Assembly: GCF_904426505.1 (NCBI RefSeq)
Contig: NZ_CAJGBN010000001.1
Location: 806,001-870,000 of the forward strand
Length of the DNA stretch: 64,000 bases
DNA from: Rubrivivax sp. A210
GTDB lineage: Bacteria; Pseudomonadota; Gammaproteobacteria; Burkholderiales; Burkholderiaceae_C
Direction: 5' to 3'
How positions within the stretch are numbered: the first letter of the stretch is position 1; every line of letters starts with the position of its first letter. Made by a program: the position numbers and the translations under genes. Below, piece after piece: positions 1 through 9,441 of this stretch. Under the pieces are notes generated by a model. That model saw nothing but the letters and a program-made list of their open reading frames with translations, was not told the origin of the DNA and ran no database searches.

Positions 1-287
1 CGGCTGAAGGTGCAGAACTGGAAGATGGTGTTGCGGTCGCCCACGACCAGCTGCGTAGCCTCGCCGCGGTACTTCATGTCCTGGGGGGCACAGCCCAGCG
101 CCGCGTGGGCGTGGATGGTGTTGTCGCGGCCCAGCGTGGTGGGGCCCTCGATCACGCAGTGGGCGCCGATGCTCGTGCCCGCGCCCACCGTGACGCCGGG
201 GCCGATCACGGCATAGGGGCCGACCGTCACGCCGGCGGCAAGATCGGCGCCAGCGTCGACGATGGCAGTGGGATGGATGGACGGCAT
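1..287 (-). CDS. lpxA: UDP-N-acetylglucosamine acyltransferase LpxA, N-terminal part
   Basis: LpxA transfers a 3-hydroxyacyl chain from ACP to the 3-OH of UDP-GlcNAc, the first step of lipid A synthesis, in the cytoplasm. Only the first 95 or so residues are in the window; the gene runs off the left edge. The visible part shows the hexapeptide-repeat rhythm of a left-handed beta-helix ([20 protein letters not shown] units) and the family-typical stretch [20 protein letters not shown]. The start ATG at 287 gives the usual [11 protein letters not shown] N-terminus. It is the last visible gene of the bamA-skp-lpxD-fabZ-lpxA series and follows fabZ by 26 bases, which is the standard arrangement. 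Confidence 0.93.
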   Translation of the reverse strand, partial: MPSIHPTAIVDAGADLAAGVTVGPYAVIGPGVTVGAGTSIGAHCVIEGPTTLGRDNTIHAHAALGCAPQDMKYRGEATQLVVGDRNTIFQFCTFS

Positions 288-313
288 GGGCGGAACAGGC
301 GGCAGGCCGGCGC

Positions 314-751
314 TCAGGCCACCTTGCGCATCGTACACATCAGGTCGGCCTCGCAGGCGAGCAGGCCGTCCACCGTGGCGCGCGTCTTGTAGCGGAAGAT
401 GCCGGCCTTCACGCGGTCGATCGCGGCCTCGAGAATGAGCTGGTCGCCGGGGCCCACCGGACGCTTGAAGCGCGCGTTGTCGATGCCGGCGAAATAGACC
501 ACCGTGTCCTCGCCCGCCGCCGTGTCCATCGACTCGAAGGACAGCAGTGCCGCGGCCTGGGCCAGGGCCTCGAGCATCAGCACCCCCGGCATCACCGGCC
601 GCGCCGGAAAGTGGCCCGGGAAGAAGGGTTCGTTGATGGTGACGTTCTTGAGCGCCCGGATGCGCACGTTCTTCTCGATCTCGAGCACGCGGTCGACGAG
701 CAGAAAGGGGTAGCGGTGCGGCAGTTTGCGCAGGATGTATTGGATGTCCAT
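314..751 (-). CDS. fabZ: 3-hydroxyacyl-[ACP] dehydratase FabZ
   Basis: FabZ dehydrates 3-hydroxyacyl-ACP to trans-2-enoyl-ACP in type II fatty acid synthesis. It competes with LpxA and LpxD for the same 3-hydroxyacyl-ACP pool. The 145-residue length is normal for the hot-dog-fold family. The catalytic pair is present: His47 in FFPGHFP and Glu61 in the [11 protein letters not shown] helix. The N-terminus contains the usual [13 protein letters not shown]. It lies 6 bases downstream of lpxD and 26 upstream of lpxA, so the three are almost certainly one transcript. Confidence 0.96.
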   Translation of the reverse strand: MDIQYILRKLPHRYPFLLVDRVLEIEKNVRIRALKNVTINEPFFPGHFPARPVMPGVLMLEALAQAAALLSFESMDTAAGEDTVVYFAGIDNARFKRPVGPGDQLILEAAIDRVKAGIFRYKTRATVDGLLACEADLMCTMRKVA

Positions 752-757
752 GTCTTC

Positions 758-1789
758 TCAGTTCTTGCGCTCGAGGGCCCGCAGGCGGTCGCGCAGCGCG
801 TGCAATTGCCGCAGCGTGGCGGCGTTCTTCTCCCACGATGCATTGTCATCGAAGGGAAACGCGCCGCTGTAAACACCCGGCTTGTGGATGGAGCGCGAGA
901 TCAGCGTCGCTGCGCTGATGTGTACGTGGTCGACGATCTCGAGGTGGCCCAGGATGATGGCGCCGCCGCCGGCGGTGCAGTGGCGGCCTATGCGCGCGCT
1001 GCCGGCCACGCCCACGCAGCCGGCAAAGGCGCTGTGGGCGCCGACGCGCACGTTGTGGCCGATCTGCACCAGGTTGTCGAGCTTGACGCCGTCCTCGAGC
1101 ACGGTGTCTTCGAGCGCACCGCGGTCTATGCAGGTGTTGGCGCCGATCTCGACGTCGTCGCCGATGGCCACGGCGCCGAGCTGCTCGATCTTCTCCCAGC
1201 GGCCCTGGTCGGGCGCGAAGCCGAAGCCGTCGGCGCCGATCACGACGCCGCTGTGCACGATGCCGCGGGCGCCGATGCGGCAGCCATGGCCCAGCGTGAC
1301 GCGGGGCTTGAACACGGTATGGGCCCCAACCTCGGCGCCCTCGCCCAGGCTGGCATGGCTGCCTATCACCGCGCCAGCGCCTACGCGTGCGCCGCGGCTG
1401 ATGAAGGCCAGCGGGCCTATGGATGCATCGGGGGCGATCAGGGCGCCCTCCTCGACCACCGCGCTGGCGTGCACGCCGGCCAGCGGCGCGCGCCTGGCCT
1501 GGGCGGCCCACCACTGCGTGAGTCGGGCAAAGGCCAGGTAAGGGTCGGCGCAGATGATGGCGGCGCCCCGCGCAGTCGCAGCCTCGCGCGAGGCCGGTGC
1601 CACGATCACGCAGCCAGCCTGCGTGGTGGCCAGCTGGGCCTGGTAGCGCGGGTGCGAGAGAAAGCTGATGCAGCCGGCGTCGGCCTGCTCCAGCGGCGCG
1701 ATGCGCCGGACCTGGAGAGTCCCGTCGCCGACCAGATCACCGCCCAGCAGACGGGCCAGATCGGCCAGGCGCGCACGGACCTCGGTCAC
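758..1789 (-). CDS. lpxD: UDP-3-O-(3-hydroxyacyl)glucosamine N-acyltransferase LpxD
   Basis: LpxD adds the second, N-linked 3-hydroxyacyl chain during lipid A synthesis. The 343-residue protein has an N-terminal uridine-binding domain (about 1-105) followed by a left-handed beta-helix of hexapeptide repeats (about 110-300). The active-site region is recognisable in [17 protein letters not shown] and in the histidine of [10 protein letters not shown]. The C-terminal helix ([17 protein letters not shown]) is typical of the family. It sits between skp and fabZ with short gaps and is part of the lipid A end of the operon. Confidence 0.95.
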   Translation of the reverse strand: MTEVRARLADLARLLGGDLVGDGTLQVRRIAPLEQADAGCISFLSHPRYQAQLATTQAGCVIVAPASREAATARGAAIICADPYLAFARLTQWWAAQARRAPLAGVHASAVVEEGALIAPDASIGPLAFISRGARVGAGAVIGSHASLGEGAEVGAHTVFKPRVTLGHGCRIGARGIVHSGVVIGADGFGFAPDQGRWEKIEQLGAVAIGDDVEIGANTCIDRGALEDTVLEDGVKLDNLVQIGHNVRVGAHSAFAGCVGVAGSARIGRHCTAGGGAIILGHLEIVDHVHISAATLISRSIHKPGVYSGAFPFDDNASWEKNAATLRQLHALRDRLRALERKN

Positions 1790-1815
1790 GATGGCGGCGC
1801 ACCCGGCAGCGGCGC

Positions 1816-2337
1816 TTACTTGCCCGCGGCCGGCGTCGCGTTGAGAACCTTGATGACCTTGTCGGTGATGTCGACGCGGGTGCCGGCGAACACCACTTCC
1901 TGCAGGATGAGGTCGTACTTCTCGCTGTCGAAGATCTGCTTGATGACGCGGTTGGCGCGTTCGACCACGGCGGCCAGCTCTTCGTTGCGGCGCTGATTCA
2001 GGTCTTCCTGAAACTCGCGGCGCTTGCGCTGCAGGTCGCGGTCTTGTTCGACGAGTTCGCGCTGGCGGCGGTTTTTCTCGCTCTCGGAGACCGTGGGCGC
2101 ATCCTTCTCGAACTTGTCGGCCGCCGTCTTGAGCTTGGCCGCAATGTCGTTGAGCTCCTTCTCGCGCTTACTGAACTCGGCCTCGAGCTTGGTCTGCGCC
2201 GCCTTGGCCGGCGTGGCCTCGCGCAGCACGCGTTCGCTGTTGACGTAGCCGATCTTGAGTTCCTGGGCGGCGGCTGGGGCCGTGGAAGTGGCCAGCAGGG
2301 AGAAGGCGGCGAGTGCGGTAAGGGCGAACGTCTTCAT
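1816..2337 (-). CDS. skp: Periplasmic chaperone Skp (OmpH family)
   Basis: Skp is a trimeric periplasmic chaperone that holds unfolded outer-membrane proteins before the BAM complex inserts them. The 173-residue precursor begins with a Sec signal peptide ending near AAAQE. It continues with [19 protein letters not shown], the family's small beta domain, and then a long charged coiled coil (about 50-130) that forms the tentacles. The start codon at 2337 overlaps the last base of bamA, which suggests translational coupling. The bamA-skp-lpxD order is conserved across Proteobacteria. Confidence 0.93.
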   Translation of the reverse strand: MKTFALTALAAFSLLATSTAPAAAQELKIGYVNSERVLREATPAKAAQTKLEAEFSKREKELNDIAAKLKTAADKFEKDAPTVSESEKNRRQRELVEQDRDLQRKRREFQEDLNQRRNEELAAVVERANRVIKQIFDSEKYDLILQEVVFAGTRVDITDKVIKVLNATPAAGK

Positions 2338-4643
2338 CAGAAGGCAGTCCCGATCTGGAATTGGAAGCGTTGGATTCTATCGTTGCGCTGCACCTGCAAT
2401 GGCGTGCCCCAGCTCAGCTTGAGCGGACCCACCGGCGAGATCCAGCTCAGGCCCAAACCGGCCGAGGCGCGCAGCGAAGCGGTGGTGGCCTTTTCATGCT
2501 CGCGCCAGACATTGCCCATGTCGTAGAAGGCAAAGATGCGCAGCGAACGGTCGTTGCCGGTGCCGGGCACCGGGAAGTACAGCTCGGCATTGGCATTGAA
2601 GCGCTTGGCGCCACCGATATAGGAGCCGGTGGGGTCGATCACGCCCAGCGAGCCCTGCTCGAAGACGCGCACCGTGCCCAGGCCGCCGCCGTAGAAGTTC
2701 TTGAACACCGGGAAGGGCTTGCCGCCGAGGCCGCGGCCCAGGCCCAGTTCGGCGTTGACGCCCAGCGTCAAGCGGGCCGGCAGGCTCCAGTATTCCTGGT
2801 ACTGCAGATTGGTCTTGAGATAGCGCACCTCGCCGGCGAAGCTCCACTCGAAGAACAAGCGCTGGTAGCGGCCCGTGCTGGGCGCGAGAAGGCTGTCGCG
2901 GCCATCGCGCGCCCAGCCCAGCGTGGTGGCGAAGGCGTCCGTGGTGGAACCGTAGAGCGCGCGGTAGTTCAGCCAGGCCAGCGGCAGGCCGACGGAGGTG
3001 CCGAGCTCGGTGCGCTCCCAGCCCAGGCCCAGGAAGACGGTGTCGTATTCCGAGAAGGGGATGCCGAAGCGCGCCGAGGCGCCCGGCGTCTTCAGGTCGT
3101 AGCTGTCGCCGAGGAAGTTGATCGGGCGCGAGGTGCGGTAGAAGGCGTCCAGGGCGAGCGAGACGCCGTCCACCGTCCAGTAGGGATCGACCGTGCTCAC
3201 CACCAGGGTGCGGTTGCTGCGGCCGGTGTTGACTTCCAGGCCCAGGCTCTTGCCCGAGCCAAAGGCGTTGTCCTGCTTGATCGAGGCCGAGAAGGTGAGC
3301 TTCTCGGCGTTGGAGTAGCCCGCGCCTATGGCCAGGTTGCCGGTCGGTTTCTCGGTCAGCGTGACGACGAGATCGACCTGGTCGGGTGCGCCGGCAACCT
3401 CGCTGGTCTCGATGTCGATTTCCTTGAAATAGCCCAGGCGGTCAACGCGCTCCTTGGACAGCTTGATGAGGCCGCCGTCGTACCAGGCCGATTCAAGCTG
3501 GCGGAACTCACGCCGTATCACCTCGTCGCGGGTGCGCGTGTTGCCGGCCATGTCGACGCGGCGCACGTAGACGCGGCGCTGCGGCTCGGCCGCGAACACC
3601 ACCACCACCTGGCCGGTGGCGCGGTCGATCTCGGGCCGGGACTCGACGCGTGCGAAGGCATAGCCGTACAAGCCCATGCGGTCGGTGAACCGGCGCCCGG
3701 TCTCGGTGACGGCGTCGCCGCGGTAGGGCTGGCCCGGGCGCAGCAGCACGAGCGAGCGGAACTCGTCTTCCTTGCCCAGGAAGTCGCCTTCCAGCCGCAC
3801 CGAGGTGACGGTGTAGGGCTGGCCTTCCTTGATCGAGATGGCGATCGATATCGTCTGCTTGTCGGGCGAGATCGTGACCTGGGTCGACTCGATGGCGAAC
3901 TCGAGGTAGCCGCGGTTGAAGTAGTAGGCGCGCAGCTTCTCGAGGTCGGAATTGAGCTTGGTGCGCGAGTAGCGGTCGGACTTGCTGTACCAGCTGAACC
4001 AGCCGCTGGGGTTGAGCTCGAACAGTTCGAGCAGGGTCGATTCCGACATCACGCTGGCGCCGGCGATGCGGATGTCGCTGATGCGCGCCGCCTCGCCCTC
4101 GGTCATCGTGAAGGTGACGTTGACGCGGTTGCGCTCGATCGGCGTCACCGTGGTCACGACCTCGGCGCCGTAGAGGCTGCGGCTGAGGTATTGGCGCTTG
4201 ATTTCCTGCTCGGCGCGGTCGATCAGCGCGCGGTCGAAGGGCAGGCCTTCACCGATGCCAGCGTCGCGCAGGCTCTTGGTGAGCGGCTCCTTGTCGAACT
4301 CCTTCAGGCCGACGAAGGCGATGTTGGCAATGATGGCGCGCTCCTCGACCACCACCACCGCCACCTGGCCCTCGATCTCGATGCGCACGTCCTTGAACAG
4401 GCCGGTGGCAAAGAGCGCGCGCAGCGCCGCCGAGCCCTTGTCGTCGGTGTAGGTGTCGCCGATGCGAAAGGGCAGCGCAGCGAACACCGTGCCCGGGTCG
4501 GTGCGCTGCACGCCCTCGATGCGGATGTCCTGGATGACGAATGACTGGGCAGCGAGCACCGGGGCCGCGGCCAGGGACGTCGCGGCCACAACAACAAGGG
4601 CCGCGGCGGGGCGCAGCGGCCCGAACAGGGAGACAGGGAGCAT
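2337..4643 (-). CDS. bamA: Outer-membrane protein assembly factor BamA
   Basis: BamA is the Omp85 barrel that folds and inserts outer-membrane beta-barrel proteins. The 768-residue precursor has a signal peptide (cleavage near VLAAQSFVI), five POTRA domains (about 35-420, the first with FVIQDIRIEGVQRTDPG) and a C-terminal 16-strand barrel (about 430-768). It ends in the terminal phenylalanine (FQIGTAF) that marks outer-membrane barrels. The length is normal. It follows rseP by 7 bases. BamB and BamD are also encoded in this window, at separate sites. Confidence 0.96.
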   Translation of the reverse strand: MLPVSLFGPLRPAAALVVVAATSLAAAPVLAAQSFVIQDIRIEGVQRTDPGTVFAALPFRIGDTYTDDKGSAALRALFATGLFKDVRIEIEGQVAVVVVEERAIIANIAFVGLKEFDKEPLTKSLRDAGIGEGLPFDRALIDRAEQEIKRQYLSRSLYGAEVVTTVTPIERNRVNVTFTMTEGEAARISDIRIAGASVMSESTLLELFELNPSGWFSWYSKSDRYSRTKLNSDLEKLRAYYFNRGYLEFAIESTQVTISPDKQTISIAISIKEGQPYTVTSVRLEGDFLGKEDEFRSLVLLRPGQPYRGDAVTETGRRFTDRMGLYGYAFARVESRPEIDRATGQVVVVFAAEPQRRVYVRRVDMAGNTRTRDEVIRREFRQLESAWYDGGLIKLSKERVDRLGYFKEIDIETSEVAGAPDQVDLVVTLTEKPTGNLAIGAGYSNAEKLTFSASIKQDNAFGSGKSLGLEVNTGRSNRTLVVSTVDPYWTVDGVSLALDAFYRTSRPINFLGDSYDLKTPGASARFGIPFSEYDTVFLGLGWERTELGTSVGLPLAWLNYRALYGSTTDAFATTLGWARDGRDSLLAPSTGRYQRLFFEWSFAGEVRYLKTNLQYQEYWSLPARLTLGVNAELGLGRGLGGKPFPVFKNFYGGGLGTVRVFEQGSLGVIDPTGSYIGGAKRFNANAELYFPVPGTGNDRSLRIFAFYDMGNVWREHEKATTASLRASAGLGLSWISPVGPLKLSWGTPLQVQRNDRIQRFQFQIGTAF

Positions 4644-4650
4644 GAGCGCT

Positions 4651-6021
4651 TCAGTGCAGGCCCAGCAGGCGGGCCACGTCGTTGAACAGGGCGACAGACA
4701 TCATCAGCAGCAGCACGACGATGCCGCCGCGTTGCAACCGGGCCAGCCACAGGTCGGAGACCGGGCGCCCGGTGACGCCCTCGAAAATGTAATACATCAA
4801 ATGGCCGCCATCGAGCATGGGCAGGGGCAGCAGATTGAGCACGCCCAGGCTCACGCTGACCAGGGCCAGGAAGCCCAGGTAGTAGGCCAGTCCCTGCTGC
4901 ACCGACTGGCCGGCGTAGTCGGCGATGGTGATGGGGCCGCTGAGGTTCTTGAGCGAAGCCTCGCCAATGAGCATGCGGCCCATCATCCTGACCGTCAGCG
5001 CCGAGACATCCCAGGTACGCGTCACCGCCTGCACCAGGCCTTCGATGGGCCCGTGGCGCACCGTCACCATGGCCGGCGGCAGGCCGACGAAGGCGTCGAT
5101 CCGCGCGATTGTTTTTTCGCCATCGCGCATCACGCGCGGCGTCAGCGGCAGCTCGATCAGGCGGCCGCTGCGCTCGACGCGCCAGACCATGGGCAGCGGC
5201 TGGCCATCGCGCACGCTGGCGCGGATGCGTTCGCGCAGCGTCTGCGCGTCGCTGACGGCCATGCCATCGACATCGACGACGCGGTCGCCGGCCTTGAGCC
5301 CGGCGGCATCGGCCGGCCCGCCGGGCTTGACTTCACCCAGCACCGGCTCGCTGAAGAGCCCGGCCAGGCCGGCCTTCTTGATGAAGCCGGCGTCGACCTC
5401 GCGCGGGTCGACCCCGCCCAGGTCCAGCGCCACCGTGCGCGGGCCGCGGCCGTCGCGGTCAGTCACCTGCAACTGCAGGCGCTGGCGCTGGGTGGCGGCC
5501 TGGGTGACCTGCCAGCGCAGGTCGGAGATCGAGCGCACCTCGGTCCACTCGCCACCCTCGCCCGCGGTGGCCCGCACCCAGTCGCCGCCACGCAGGCCGG
5601 CGCGTTCGGCCAGGCTGGCGGCCGGCGGCGGCGCCAGCACGGCCTTGGGCTCGTCCAGGCCAATCCAGTGCGCCGCGGCGTAGAGCAGCACCGCCAGTCC
5701 CAGATTGGCCAGCGGCCCGGCCGCGACGATGGCAGCGCGTTGCCACAGCTTCTTGCGGTTGAAGGCGCGCGGCAGGTCGGCCGCCGCCACGTCACCTTCG
5801 CGCTCGTCGAGCATGCGCACATAGCCGCCCAGTGGCAGCGCGCAGACGACGAACTCGGTGGCCTCGGCCGAGCGCTGGCGCCGCCACAGTACGCGGCCGA
5901 AGCCGACCGAAAAGCGCAGCACCTTCACATCGCAGGCCACGGCGACGCGGTAGTGGCCGTATTCGTGGATGACGACCAGGATGCCCAACGTGAGCAGAAA
6001 GGCCAACAGCGTGGTGATCAA
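4651..6021 (-). CDS. rseP: RIP metalloprotease RseP (site-2 protease family)
   Basis: RseP is an inner-membrane zinc protease that cuts the membrane-embedded anti-sigma factor RseA in the sigma-E envelope-stress cascade. The zinc site HEYGH is at residues 19-23 in the first membrane helix. The third ligand is in the later LLPLPMLDGGHL motif. Two PDZ-like regions lie between, the second around GEVKPGGPADAAGLKAGDRV. The 456-residue length is normal. The gene overlaps the end of dxr by 4 bases and precedes bamA, which ties stress sensing to outer-membrane assembly genes. Confidence 0.95.
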   Translation of the reverse strand: MITTLLAFLLTLGILVVIHEYGHYRVAVACDVKVLRFSVGFGRVLWRRQRSAEATEFVVCALPLGGYVRMLDEREGDVAAADLPRAFNRKKLWQRAAIVAAGPLANLGLAVLLYAAAHWIGLDEPKAVLAPPPAASLAERAGLRGGDWVRATAGEGGEWTEVRSISDLRWQVTQAATQRQRLQLQVTDRDGRGPRTVALDLGGVDPREVDAGFIKKAGLAGLFSEPVLGEVKPGGPADAAGLKAGDRVVDVDGMAVSDAQTLRERIRASVRDGQPLPMVWRVERSGRLIELPLTPRVMRDGEKTIARIDAFVGLPPAMVTVRHGPIEGLVQAVTRTWDVSALTVRMMGRMLIGEASLKNLSGPITIADYAGQSVQQGLAYYLGFLALVSVSLGVLNLLPLPMLDGGHLMYYIFEGVTGRPVSDLWLARLQRGGIVVLLLMMSVALFNDVARLLGLH

Positions 6022-7202
6022 GCGGACAGTTCCTTGATCAGGCGACCGGCCAGCGCACGAGCGCGGCGGTCGAGATCGAGCAGGTCTTCGAGCGTGTGGT
6101 CGGCCCCGAGACCGGGCGGCAGGGCTTCGAGCGTGTGGGCATTGACCTTGTGAATCGCCGTGAAGGCAATGGTTCCGGCCAGGAAGGCGGCCACGGCTTC
6201 TTCGTTGGCGGCGTTCAGCACGGCGGTGGTGCCGGCACCGGCGCGCAGCGCGTCCCAGGCCAGGAATAGGCCGGGGCAGCGGCTGCGCTCGGGCGCCTCG
6301 AAGGTGAGCGCGGCAAGTTGCAGGAAATCCAGGCTGGCGGCGCCGGATTCAATGCGCTCGGGGAAGGCAAGGCCGTAGGCGATGGGCACCTTCATGTCGG
6401 GCGTGCCTAGCTGCGCCAGCACCGAGGCGTCACGGCACACCACCATCGAGTGGATGATGCTTTGCGGATGGATGACGACGCGGATACGCTCGGGCTCGAG
6501 GTCGAACAGCCAGCGTGCCTCGATGACCTCGAGCGCCTTGTTCATCATCGTTGCCGAATCGACCGAGATCTTGCGCCCCATCACCCAGTTGGGATGGGCC
6601 ACGGCCTGCTCGGGCGTCACGTCATGCAACGAGGCATGCTCGCGCTGGCGGAAGGGCCCGCCGCTGGCGGTGAGCACGATGTGGTCGATGCGCTGGGCCC
6701 AGGTGCGGCGGTCCTCGGGCAGGCACTGGAAAATGGCCGAGTGCTCGCTGTCTATAGGCAGCAGGGTGGCGCCACCCTCGGCCACGGCACGCATGAAGAG
6801 CCCACCACCGACGACCAGGGCCTCCTTGTTGGCCAGCAGCAGGCGCTTGCCGGCGCGTGCCGCCGCCATGCAGGCGGGCAGTCCGGCGGCGCCGACGATG
6901 GCGGCCATCACCGCATCGACCTCGGGCGCGGCGGCCATCTGGCACAGCGCCTCGGGACCCACCAGCACCTCGGTGGCGAGGCCCGCGTCTTTCAAGCCGC
7001 GGCGCAACTCGGCCGCGCCGGCCTCGGTGGCGACGACGGCGATGCGGGGGCGGAACTGGCGGCACTGCGCCAGCAGCAGGTCGACGCGGCGCTGAGCGCT
7101 GAGGCCGAAGACCTCGTATCTATCGGGATGACGGGCCACCACGTCCAGCGTGCTGACGCCGATGGAACCGGTCGAGCCCAGGATGGCAAGCCTCTGGCGC
7201 AT
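6018..7202 (-). CDS. dxr: 1-deoxy-D-xylulose 5-phosphate reductoisomerase
   Basis: Dxr (IspC) converts DXP to 2-C-methyl-D-erythritol 4-phosphate, the committed step of the MEP isoprenoid pathway, using NADPH. The 394-residue protein opens with the nucleotide-binding loop LAILGSTGSIGVSTLDV, and has the NKEALVVGG and SEHSAIFQ substrate-binding motifs. I chose the ATG at 7202 because it gives the canonical N-terminus; the frame stays open further upstream only because of overlap with cdsA sequence. The UppS product made nearby uses isoprenoid precursors from this pathway, and ispG of the same pathway is at 29,670. Confidence 0.95.
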   Translation of the reverse strand: MRQRLAILGSTGSIGVSTLDVVARHPDRYEVFGLSAQRRVDLLLAQCRQFRPRIAVVATEAGAAELRRGLKDAGLATEVLVGPEALCQMAAAPEVDAVMAAIVGAAGLPACMAAARAGKRLLLANKEALVVGGGLFMRAVAEGGATLLPIDSEHSAIFQCLPEDRRTWAQRIDHIVLTASGGPFRQREHASLHDVTPEQAVAHPNWVMGRKISVDSATMMNKALEVIEARWLFDLEPERIRVVIHPQSIIHSMVVCRDASVLAQLGTPDMKVPIAYGLAFPERIESGAASLDFLQLAALTFEAPERSRCPGLFLAWDALRAGAGTTAVLNAANEEAVAAFLAGTIAFTAIHKVNAHTLEALPPGLGADHTLEDLLDLDRRARALAGRLIKELSA

Positions 7203-7207
7203 GGTCG

Positions 7208-8056
7208 TCAATGTCCTCCGAGCGAGGCCAGGGCCAGCGCCACCGGAAGCACCGGAAGCAGCGCGTCGACGCGGTCGAGCACGCCGCCGTGGCCGGGCAG
7301 CAGGCTGCTGCTGTCCTTGGCCCCGGCCGCGCGCTTGACCAGCGATTCGATGAGATCGCCCATCACGCTGAGCCCGCACAGCGCCGGCAGGGCCAGCGCC
7401 AGGCCCACCGGCCCGAGGGCGCCATAAAGCCGCGTGTAGAGGCTGGCGCTGTCGAAGCTGGAGCGGCCGTCGAGCCAGATCCAGAACATCGCCAGCAGCG
7501 CCACGCCGGCCATGCCCGACCACACGCCCTCCCAACTCTTGCCCGGGCTGATGGACGGCGCCAGTTTGCGGCGGCCGAAGGCGCGTCCGCCGAAATAGGC
7601 GGCGACATCGGCCATCCACACCAGGCACAGCACCGAGAGCAGGAAATTGATGCCGATGGCGCGAGCCTGTGTCACAGCCAGCCAGGTGGCCACCAGCGCC
7701 GCCAATCCCAGCCCCCAGCGCGCCGCGCGTGGCATTTGGGGCCAGGCCGCGGGGCCGCTCTTGAGCGCCAGGCTGCCCGCCACCACCCAGAGAACCAGCG
7801 CGCCCCACCAGACGGCCGGCGACACCTTGAGGACGCCGCCCAACACCACCAGCAGTGCCAGGCCCACGGCCGCCACGGCGGCGCCCATGGCCAGCGCGAG
7901 CGCGGCCGGCGCCTGGTTGAGGCGGCCCCATTCCCAGCCGCCAGCGGCAATCAGCGCCAGCATCAGCAGCGCAAAGGGCCAGGGGCTGGCGGCCGAGAGC
8001 GCCGCGAGCAGCAACGCCACGAGCACGAGCGCGGTGACGATGCGCTGACGCAGCAT
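7208..8056 (-). CDS. cdsA: Phosphatidate cytidylyltransferase CdsA
   Basis: CdsA makes CDP-diacylglycerol from phosphatidic acid and CTP, the branch point of phospholipid synthesis, in the inner membrane. The 282-residue protein is strongly hydrophobic with about eight predicted membrane segments. It carries the family signature near the C-terminus (SLVKRAAGAKDSSSLLPGHG followed by GVLDRVD). The ATG at 8056 gives the usual MLRQRIVTALVLV start and leaves a 4-base gap to uppS. Confidence 0.94.
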   Translation of the reverse strand: MLRQRIVTALVLVALLLAALSAASPWPFALLMLALIAAGGWEWGRLNQAPAALALAMGAAVAAVGLALLVVLGGVLKVSPAVWWGALVLWVVAGSLALKSGPAAWPQMPRAARWGLGLAALVATWLAVTQARAIGINFLLSVLCLVWMADVAAYFGGRAFGRRKLAPSISPGKSWEGVWSGMAGVALLAMFWIWLDGRSSFDSASLYTRLYGALGPVGLALALPALCGLSVMGDLIESLVKRAAGAKDSSSLLPGHGGVLDRVDALLPVLPVALALASLGGH

Positions 8057-8060
8057 GGGC

Positions 8061-8825
8061 TCAGCCCGCGACCACGGTATTGGGCGCAATGCCCCCGAAA
8101 CGCCGGTCGCGTGCGGCAAAGGCCGCCAGCGCGGCATCGATCTCGGCCTCGCCGAAATCGGGCCACAGGCATTCGGTGAAGAACAGTTCCGAATAGGCGG
8201 CCTGCCAGAGCACGAAATTGCTGATGCGCATCTCGCCGCCGGTGCGGATGAAGAGATCGGGGTCGGGCGCGAAGGACAGGGCCATGTTTCGCGACAGCCA
8301 CTGTTCGTCGATCTGCTCGGCCGGCACGCCCTGCTCGATGGCGCGGCGGCAGGCCTGGACCACGTCCCAGCGGCCGCCGTAGTTGAAGGCCACGGCCAGC
8401 GTGATGCGGCGGTTGTCCTGAGTCAGCTTCTCGGCATGTTCCCAGGCCTGGCGCAGCTTGTCAGACACCGCCGAGCGGTCACCGACAATGCGGATGCGCA
8501 CGCCGTCGCCGGCCATCTTGGTGAGGTACTTGGACACCGCCACCAGCACCAGGCTCATCAGGCCCGAGACCTCTTCGGTCGGGCGCTTCCAGTTCTCGGA
8601 CGAGAAGGCGAACACCGTCAGGTACTCGACGCCGCGGTCGGCAAAGACGTTGACCGCGCGCACCAGCGCATCGACGCCTTGCTTGTGGCCGAAGAAGCGC
8701 GGCATGAAGCGCTTGCGCGCCCAGCGGCCGTTGCCATCCATCACCAGGGCGACGTGGCGCGGCACTGCAGGCGCTTCGGCCGCGGCGCCCGCGCTGGAGC
8801 CCGCGGCGTGGGAAGTCTCGGACAT
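8061..8825 (-). CDS. uppS: Isoprenyl transferase / undecaprenyl diphosphate synthase UppS
   Basis: UppS is a cis-prenyltransferase that elongates farnesyl diphosphate with isopentenyl diphosphate to the C55 carrier used for peptidoglycan and LPS. The catalytic Asp30 lies in HVALVMDGNGRWARKR. The second signature, DLFIRTGGEMRISNF, precedes the diphosphate-binding arginines. The 254-residue protein has a short alanine-rich N-terminal tail (1-20) in front of the core. It sits between frr and cdsA in the conserved cluster. Confidence 0.95.
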   Translation of the reverse strand: MSETSHAAGSSAGAAAEAPAVPRHVALVMDGNGRWARKRFMPRFFGHKQGVDALVRAVNVFADRGVEYLTVFAFSSENWKRPTEEVSGLMSLVLVAVSKYLTKMAGDGVRIRIVGDRSAVSDKLRQAWEHAEKLTQDNRRITLAVAFNYGGRWDVVQACRRAIEQGVPAEQIDEQWLSRNMALSFAPDPDLFIRTGGEMRISNFVLWQAAYSELFFTECLWPDFGEAEIDAALAAFAARDRRFGGIAPNTVVAG

Positions 8826-8856
8826 CGGGGGTGGGTGCCGGGGTGGATGGCCGTAC

Positions 8857-9426
8857 TCAGACGGCCATCACCTCGGCTTCCTTGCCGTGTACCAGGCGGT
8901 CGATCTCGGCGATGGTGCGGTCGGTCAGGCGCTGCACCTCGTCCTGCGCGCGGCGCTCGTCGTCCTCGGCGACTTCCTTGTCCTTGAGCAGCTTCTTCAG
9001 ATGCTCGTTGGCCTCGCGGCGCACGCTGCGCACGGCGATCTTGGCCTCTTCACCGGCATGGCGCACAACCTTGGTCAGCTCCTTGCGGCGTTCTTCGGTG
9101 AGGGCCGGCATCGGCACGCGCAGCAGGTCGCCCTGGGACGAGGGGTTGAGGCCCAGGTCGGACTCGCGGATGGCCTTCTCGATCTTGGCGCCCATGCCCT
9201 TTTCCCAGGGCTGGACGGTGATGGTGCGGGCGTCGAGCAAGGCCACGTTGGCGACCTGGCTGATGGGCACCGAAGAACCGTAGTAGTCGACATGCACCTG
9301 GTCGAGCAAGCCCGGGTGGGCGCGCCCGGTGCGGATCTTGTGCAGTTCGTTCTTGAGCGCCTCGACCGACTTGCCCATCTTGGTCTCGGCGGTCTTCTTG
9401 ATGTCGGGGATGGTGTGCGTACTCAT
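8857..9426 (-). CDS. frr: Ribosome recycling factor
   Basis: RRF splits post-termination ribosomes together with EF-G. The 189-residue protein is slightly longer than the usual 185 and matches the family throughout. [22 protein letters not shown] sequence is seen around residues 24-40, and the core motifs [20 protein letters not shown] and [19 protein letters not shown] are present. It lies between pyrH and uppS with short gaps. Confidence 0.96.
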   Translation of the reverse strand: MSTHTIPDIKKTAETKMGKSVEALKNELHKIRTGRAHPGLLDQVHVDYYGSSVPISQVANVALLDARTITVQPWEKGMGAKIEKAIRESDLGLNPSSQGDLLRVPMPALTEERRKELTKVVRHAGEEAKIAVRSVRREANEHLKKLLKDKEVAEDDERRAQDEVQRLTDRTIAEIDRLVHGKEAEVMAV

Positions 9427-9441
9427 GCGCGGGGGCTCTCC

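Noticed and set aside
2361..4544. A 727-codon plus-strand frame opposite bamA
   Set aside because: Same effect as above; the composition (Ala, Glu, His, Gln) is that of antisense shadow, and bamA on the other strand is unmistakable.
6018..7931. A longer N-terminal form of Dxr (637 codons)
   Set aside because: The extra 243 codons are antisense-phase overlap with cdsA and have no match to the Dxr family; the canonical start is at 7,202.
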